A DNA stretch of 64,000 bases from Apostichopus japonicus (lineage: Eukaryota > Echinodermata > Holothuroidea > Aspidochirotida > Stichopodidae). The first letter of the stretch is position 1; the number at the start of each line of letters is the position of its first letter. The stretch spans positions 9,137,764 to 9,201,763 of the forward strand of contig NC_092583.1 of assembly GCF_037975245.1 (NCBI RefSeq), given 5' to 3'. This document shows positions 58,700 through 64,000 of this stretch, piece by piece. The notes under the pieces are model-generated. The model was not told where the DNA came from, made no database searches, and was given only the letters and a program-made list of their open reading frames with translations. The position numbers and the translations under genes are program-made.

Positions 58700-61600
58700 T
58701 GCAAACTCTTGACTCCGAAAAACGCACGACTGCGGAGAAATGACGAAATAATTATTTGATCTCTTGACTCTTGTTGAACGCACTGTTCAACAAAAATAAT
58801 GATAGCGTAACGTACAACCTTGTATAACATGTACACGTAGTCTAGTACGGTATATAGCTATGGTGTGGTAGTGGTGATGGTTCAATCTATAAAGAAAATA
58901 GACAAAATTGTATCTTAAATTTCTACATCAAACATGGTTCATAATTACTTAAACAGCAAAGGAAATAATACACATGGGAATGAATATGTCTTAACCTAGA
59001 TACTACAGGTTTGAAATGAGTAAACAGTTAAAATTACAGAACATTTTTCGAGAAATCTGACGCTTAATATACGAAAGTATGTAATTCAGTAACTTTTAGA
59101 CACATTTTAAAACCAATGGTGACGAAGAAAAATGACTTGGCAAAGTCTAAAATAATTTTGGCGAATATGGCTTGTCGAACACTAAATTCAATATATAGGT
59201 TTTCCTTAAACATTAATGCAACTGATATTACACTTAATACATGTAATATTTAATGATAAAAGGTAAAACTTACGAAATTGGGTTCAAAAAAGTGCGATTT
59301 CGAAATCGACGATTGAAATGACATGTGACGAATGCCGGAAGCCGTAGCCCAGGGGCAAATTATAACTGAACATGGATGACGCCCTCAATTTTTAAAGTAT
59401 ATGCTACTATTCCGAGTGTACACCTTACGAATGCAAGGTATGAGACATAATGGTATAATTCAGCAGTTAGTATAAATAGTTCACAGTCGGAATTGTTGGG
59501 GGAAATTTGTTAGCATTTCGTTCTCCTCCAAGCTATCTCCGCATTCCAACAACCCATTTTGCAATTCCACTAACATATATGCCAAAGGGTCTTTTCATCT
59601 GCGTCAACTCATGTTGCTGGGTGTTATTGATAAAACCTACCAGTGTGACAGATGACCCTTGTTGATAATATATTTATCTATTTAAGAAATATTTAAAGAA
59701 ATGTATTTCATCATGCATGTAAATTGAGTACGGTATCTGGCTTAAAATAATATATATTAAACTAGCAATAATTTATTATTTATTTTCAAGCTAAATACAA
59801 AAGAGTCATATCCATATGTTTGTTTTTTATAATCTAGTGGTGTACGTAATGAAGGCCAACTCAGTTAAAGGACCGGACTAGAAAAGCTTACTAGCTTCCT
59901 CTTGTTCCTTTTTCTTTCGTTTTCATATTTACGTTTATTGTTAATTTTCATTTAATTTTGACTAATAGCTGTCATAAGAAGTCATCTTTATCGATAGTTT
60001 GTCACAAACGCGCATGCGTTGTCTTCCAACTGATTTGGTCGGTTAGTTAGATTGTGAATCGTTGTATTTTACGTCAACCAAGTAGATCTAACTGACATGT
60101 CCTAACTCTGAACTGTGTGCCAAAACCTGGATATTCGATATGAGCTTATTTTGCGGCTTAATCTTAGTTAATTTGTGTTCATCGCAGTTGAAAAGGAAAC
60201 CGCCCACCGGATAAAAGTCTTTTTCAATTATACCGTTCCAAAATTCTACGTGATTTGTTGTAATTGTTATTGTTCAATTTTGTTTTAAAGAATAAACTGT
60301 TATGAAGTGTTTATTTTTTTGGTGACTAATTTATTCTGCGTTACTGTCATTTAGGACTGGAAACGTTAAGGTCATGGATCGCATTTTGCTCATTATCATG
60401 GTGCTTTCAATCCAAGTTAAGTTCCCGATGTAGAGGCTTCCAACTATCTAACGAGGGAGGGATTGGACCTCCCTCTATCTCCCTTTCTGAACTCACTCCA
60501 ACTAATTCCCTTCCCCGTCCTATGTTCTCCTTAAAACTTCCTTATGTCCTACCCTTCCTTTCTCTTTCCCTGCCCTCTTTTCATCCGGTTATTCCCCTAC
60601 TAATTGCTATGATATATTTAGCTATTCAGACATCTACCGGCTGACAAAATCGACGATAAACGAATGGAAACGTACGGTGTTATGGAGTTGAAGGAGAAGT
60701 AAACAAAATATTTTAAATGTACCTGAAAGAGGATTGAAGTATATATTATCTTCTTTTATATATGTTTTATATTTATTAGTAAATAATGAGGCCGCTACCA
60801 GGGCCCTGCCAAGCCCCCCACCCCCTTAGAGTGAGTGAGTCCGTAAGCACAGTGATAAGTACACTGTTACTGCATCATTTCGTGGAATATCCACCTCATA
60901 CCAAGAAAGCAATGTAATCAACCTACTATCTCAATCAGTTGATCGTTTAAGGGAATTGCAATGCACTATTTTGTTTAGATTTTTTTTTATAGATTTTACG
61001 TCTTTGTACCTCTGATGTATAACCTTATACTCTAAGGTGGCACAGCATCCAATGCTCAGGCTTCATGCGCCTACCAAGTTTAAACTTGAGGTTTAAGGGA
61101 ACGTTTGCGGCATACTTTGTACACTAATATTGATGTTTGATCCCATTGGAATTTTAAATATTAGATGTGGCGCTATAATAATTTCGTGCATGTAATTAAT
61201 AATTTTTTATTCTTCGATTTATATAAGTACGGTAGCCTCTACTGTACACTGTCTTAGTCTAACGTTAATAAAAACCATCAGATATGCTGAAAAAATTATT
61301 TAATTCCTTAGAATTCAGCGCAGAAAGGATTCATGGAATCTTGACAAAATGAACTAACTTAAGCCATACTATAGTAGACTTTATTAAGTGTTTGGGACAT
61401 TGTACGAACAATTTAAAAGTCGAGTACGAGAGTTCAAGTTACCGAGTATGAGTACATAATTTAAGTATTACTGAATGTGAGTACCAAATACAAACCCACG
61501 AGTTCGAGTGTGAAAAAAATGTGCTCAAGAACGAGTACGGAAGCGAGTACCACAAGTCTGGATCAGTAGTTACTGGGGACAAATCTGGGGTCAACTATTT

Positions 61601-62180
61601 GATATTTTCGTTTATTTGTTTCGTCAAGTTATCACGATTACATTTGCATTAAATTGCTAAATGTATAAGATTGCTCGCAACAATGGATTTTTAAAGTTTT
61701 AATCTATTTGTAGAATAGTTAACGAACATTAGATATTGTTAAGCATTTTACGACTCGATGCACAAAATGGTATAGTTGCTGTAGCGATGGTTGTGTGTCC
61801 CATTGCGCGAGTTAACTTTCAGTTGTTTGACGAGTTGAAGCTTAGGCTGAGTTGAATCGAAACTTGACAATCAAGTCGCCGAAAGATACCTGTCGTAGCG
61901 CCTTAGCGCTAGCTAAATGGTTTTCTGACGCAATTCAGTTTTTTCTTTGGGGCGGAGGGGTTCTGCATTGCATATACTCATTTATTATTCTCCCTACATT
62001 TCTAAGTGACACTATATAGTTCCCTTGCAATAACTGGGAATACTGATCTGAATTGTATCTGATTTCCTTTCTACCCTGCTGTTACAGCTCCGTATGTGAA
62101 CTATACAAAAGACAGATAGTTTCGTTAATTATCTTAGCATTACGCCTAAGCAGTTTAACGAAGCCTATATCAACCTCATC
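58700..62180. other. Intergenic region, nothing coding seen
   Basis: AT-rich spacer. Near 61420-61560 there is a GAGTAC/CGAGTAC-rich low-complexity patch; otherwise no repeats, exons or RNA genes are recognised. Confidence 0.4.
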
Positions 62181-62193
62181 TAATTCGCGCGCG

Positions 62194-62201
62194 TATATAA
62201 G
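62194..62201 (+). promoter_or_regulatory. Possible TATA box of a gene leaving the window
   Basis: TATATAAG directly after a CG-alternating stretch (CGCGCGCG). A cAMP-response-like TGACGTCA palindrome occurs at 62606-62613. A 5' exon could end at the donor GTGAGT at 62690. Confidence 0.35.
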
Positions 62202-63503
62202 CTGGTTTCATCATATAAACGGTACGAGGGCCCTGCAATATATAGTGAAGTGCGTGTGCCTACACTAGCGAATCGCTTCTACAGTTTTGTGTGTGGAAAG
62301 TATAGGAGTTATGAATTGAGCGCAATCGACGCTTTACGATATCTATTTTTCGCGTTGCTGTAACATAACCCGTAAGCATATAGTGCATATAGTACTCAGC
62401 CAACATTATAACTTCACCCAAAGATGTGTCACGCTCAACAAATATATCTGAAACTGTACTGTACAGAACTTTCCAGAAGTTCCGAAGGCGCTATATCAAT
62501 GCGTATCAATGAACATTTCAACGCATTACAATTATATTGTGTTGAGCACTAAGATGCGTAGTGCGTCCGCGCACAAGTCAACATGGTCGGCATGCAGGGT
62601 TTTCATGACGTCACACAGACGAAAACTGTGACGAATACAGCGATTTATTTCCAGAAACTGGAACCCACTGCCTCAAATTTATATTTCTGGTGAGTATAAA
62701 GTTTCTTTAGATCATTTTGTTCACCATTTACCACCAGAAAATATTGAGAACTTAGCTTATTTACCGTAGATGTACACCTTTTTATGGTGTGTGATAGAGT
62801 TTTCATTATGCGTACGATTTTCCAATACTTTGTTGTTTAAAACTAAATATTTCCACCATATTAATTCTAACAATTAAGGCCCGATGCTAACATATCAGAC
62901 GGTTTGATTCAGCAGTGTGAAAATGGTGGAGGCTTGGGCCTGGAGGTTGGGGGAGTGGAGTGGAGGGAGGTCTCTCGGAATTATAACAATGTGTGGTCAT
63001 TGGCTGGTTGATACACTTTACAACAAGGAAACTTATGTTGCAAGAAACTTAATATTATAATGCATTAAAAATATTTTGTTAACAAATCATCTTTTGTTCA
63101 GCCTTGTTTATCGCGCTATTTCAATTTTGTATGAGTGTATCGTTTGTAGCCTATTTGTTTGGTTCTCCCGGTTTGTCATAAATAAAAAATAAATAAAAAA
63201 GTAAATAACCGATACCTTTCAATTATCTATGAGGCTAACTAAAATGTTTTGCTTTACAATTTAAAAATTTACGCTGACCCTATAGGCCAATGTGTGACCT
63301 TGTTAAGAATAACTTACATGCCGGCTATAGGTTATCCTAGCATAGACTATAGCACTAGCATATAGTCCACTCATTCTTACAAAGTGCCTGTCTTGTTTAC
63401 TTTGTTTACATTTATGAAAAAGTGAGACGTTTTCAAACTAAAATTAAACTATACAACAATGATATTTACGTATAACACTATGACATTTTTCTTTACTATG
63501 CAG

Positions 63504-63571
63504 TTGATGACAATGTTATCCAGACATATGAAAGAATTTCAACACCAGCAAACCCAACCGGCCCTCATTAA
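63504..63571 (+). CDS. Possible first coding exon of a gene running off the right edge
   Basis: Acceptor TTTACTATGCAG, donor GTAAGT. An ATG at 63507 opens a frame reading MTMLSRHMKEFQHQQTQPAL to the donor, ending in phase 2. With the 62.2-62.69 kb segment as untranslated leader this makes a plausible 5' end. The protein is not recognised and could be spurious. Confidence 0.3.
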
Positions 63572-64000
63572 GTAAGTTTGATGAAGCTTTGTCGAGTTGA
63601 ACTATGAAAAGGGGCGACAAACAACCTAAATGTATTAAAATGTAGGCCTGTATTTAAATTCGCAGTTGCCTTACGCAGTTGCAATACGTCATGTGGTCTG
63701 TCATAAATGGATGTCCATACTTTTATGTTAGAACAGATGTTTCAAAACAAAATACTGATTTACATATTTAAGAATCAGGGTGGTACTTCGTCATTAACTA
63801 GAACATTGCGACTAATTATTCGTTCATTTCAATTTTAAAGGTGGAACATTTCGCAACGTGTTTGTGTATTCTTGTTTAGTTCCTTGAGCTAAAGTATGCT
63901 TGAATCGATGTTATAAAGAGAGCCACAAAGCAAAATTAGAGCCCCTCCCCATGTCACCCCATCTCGCATTGTAAATGTATACAAGTCATCTTAATTAAAC

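Overview
The window is animal nuclear DNA. It is AT-rich, with split genes that have GT-AG introns, TATA-box promoters, AATAAA signals, many dispersed repeats and decayed retroelements. The gene content (death-effector-like domains mixed with ZU5/UPA, a secreted M14 carboxypeptidase, a DIRS retrotransposon, tRNA-derived SINEs, AGGTCA-rich satellite repeats) suggests a marine invertebrate deuterostome. An echinoderm such as a sea cucumber is my best guess, but this is inference and not proof. There is no sign of bacterial or organellar DNA.

Layout: 1-1.3 kb holds a MITE-like element abutting a broken LINE (minus strand). 1.98-3.46 kb (possibly to 5.2 kb) holds two or three plus-strand exons of a protein-kinase-like gene; only the N-lobe is present. 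3.8-4.1 kb holds two tail-to-tail tRNA-derived SINEs, one carrying a near-canonical hammerhead ribozyme core. 5.5-44.2 kb is one large plus-strand gene. I assembled it by eye as 20 coding exons whose phases all agree (4,995 nt, 1,664 residues): beta-propeller-like N-terminus, DED-like domain, coiled coil built from 14-residue repeats, a second DED-like domain, ZU5-UPA, a third DED-like domain, a second ZU5-UPA, and a C-terminal fourth DED-like domain. The second half has arisen by internal duplication of an exon block.

The introns of that gene hold most of the repeats: a 212-bp satellite (9.7-10.9 kb), 144-bp AGGTCA arrays with the same head-(GT)n-array layout at several places and always on the plus strand, a solo LTR (20.6-21.5 kb), a large TA palindrome (20.4 kb), and, in the 10.4-kb intron 10, a 6.13-kb DIRS-type tyrosine-recombinase retrotransposon (28325-34454). 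The DIRS element is nested in another insertion (about 27715-35034), which itself splits a satellite unit.

44.6-45.1 kb is a tandem duplication and 45.5-46.4 kb is a second LINE fragment (minus strand). 48.3-58.6 kb is a complete ten-exon, 410-residue, carboxypeptidase A-like zymogen gene with TATA box, signal peptide, propeptide, all zinc and catalytic residues, and a polyadenylation signal. 58.7-62.1 kb shows nothing coding. At 62.2-63.6 kb there is a possible promoter plus 5' exons of a gene that runs off the right edge.

Functionally, the large gene looks like a death-fold scaffold (apoptosis or innate immune signalling, inferred from domains). The carboxypeptidase is a secreted digestive-type protease. 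Nothing links the two beyond proximity. All exon borders are read by eye from splice motifs and phase, without transcript data.
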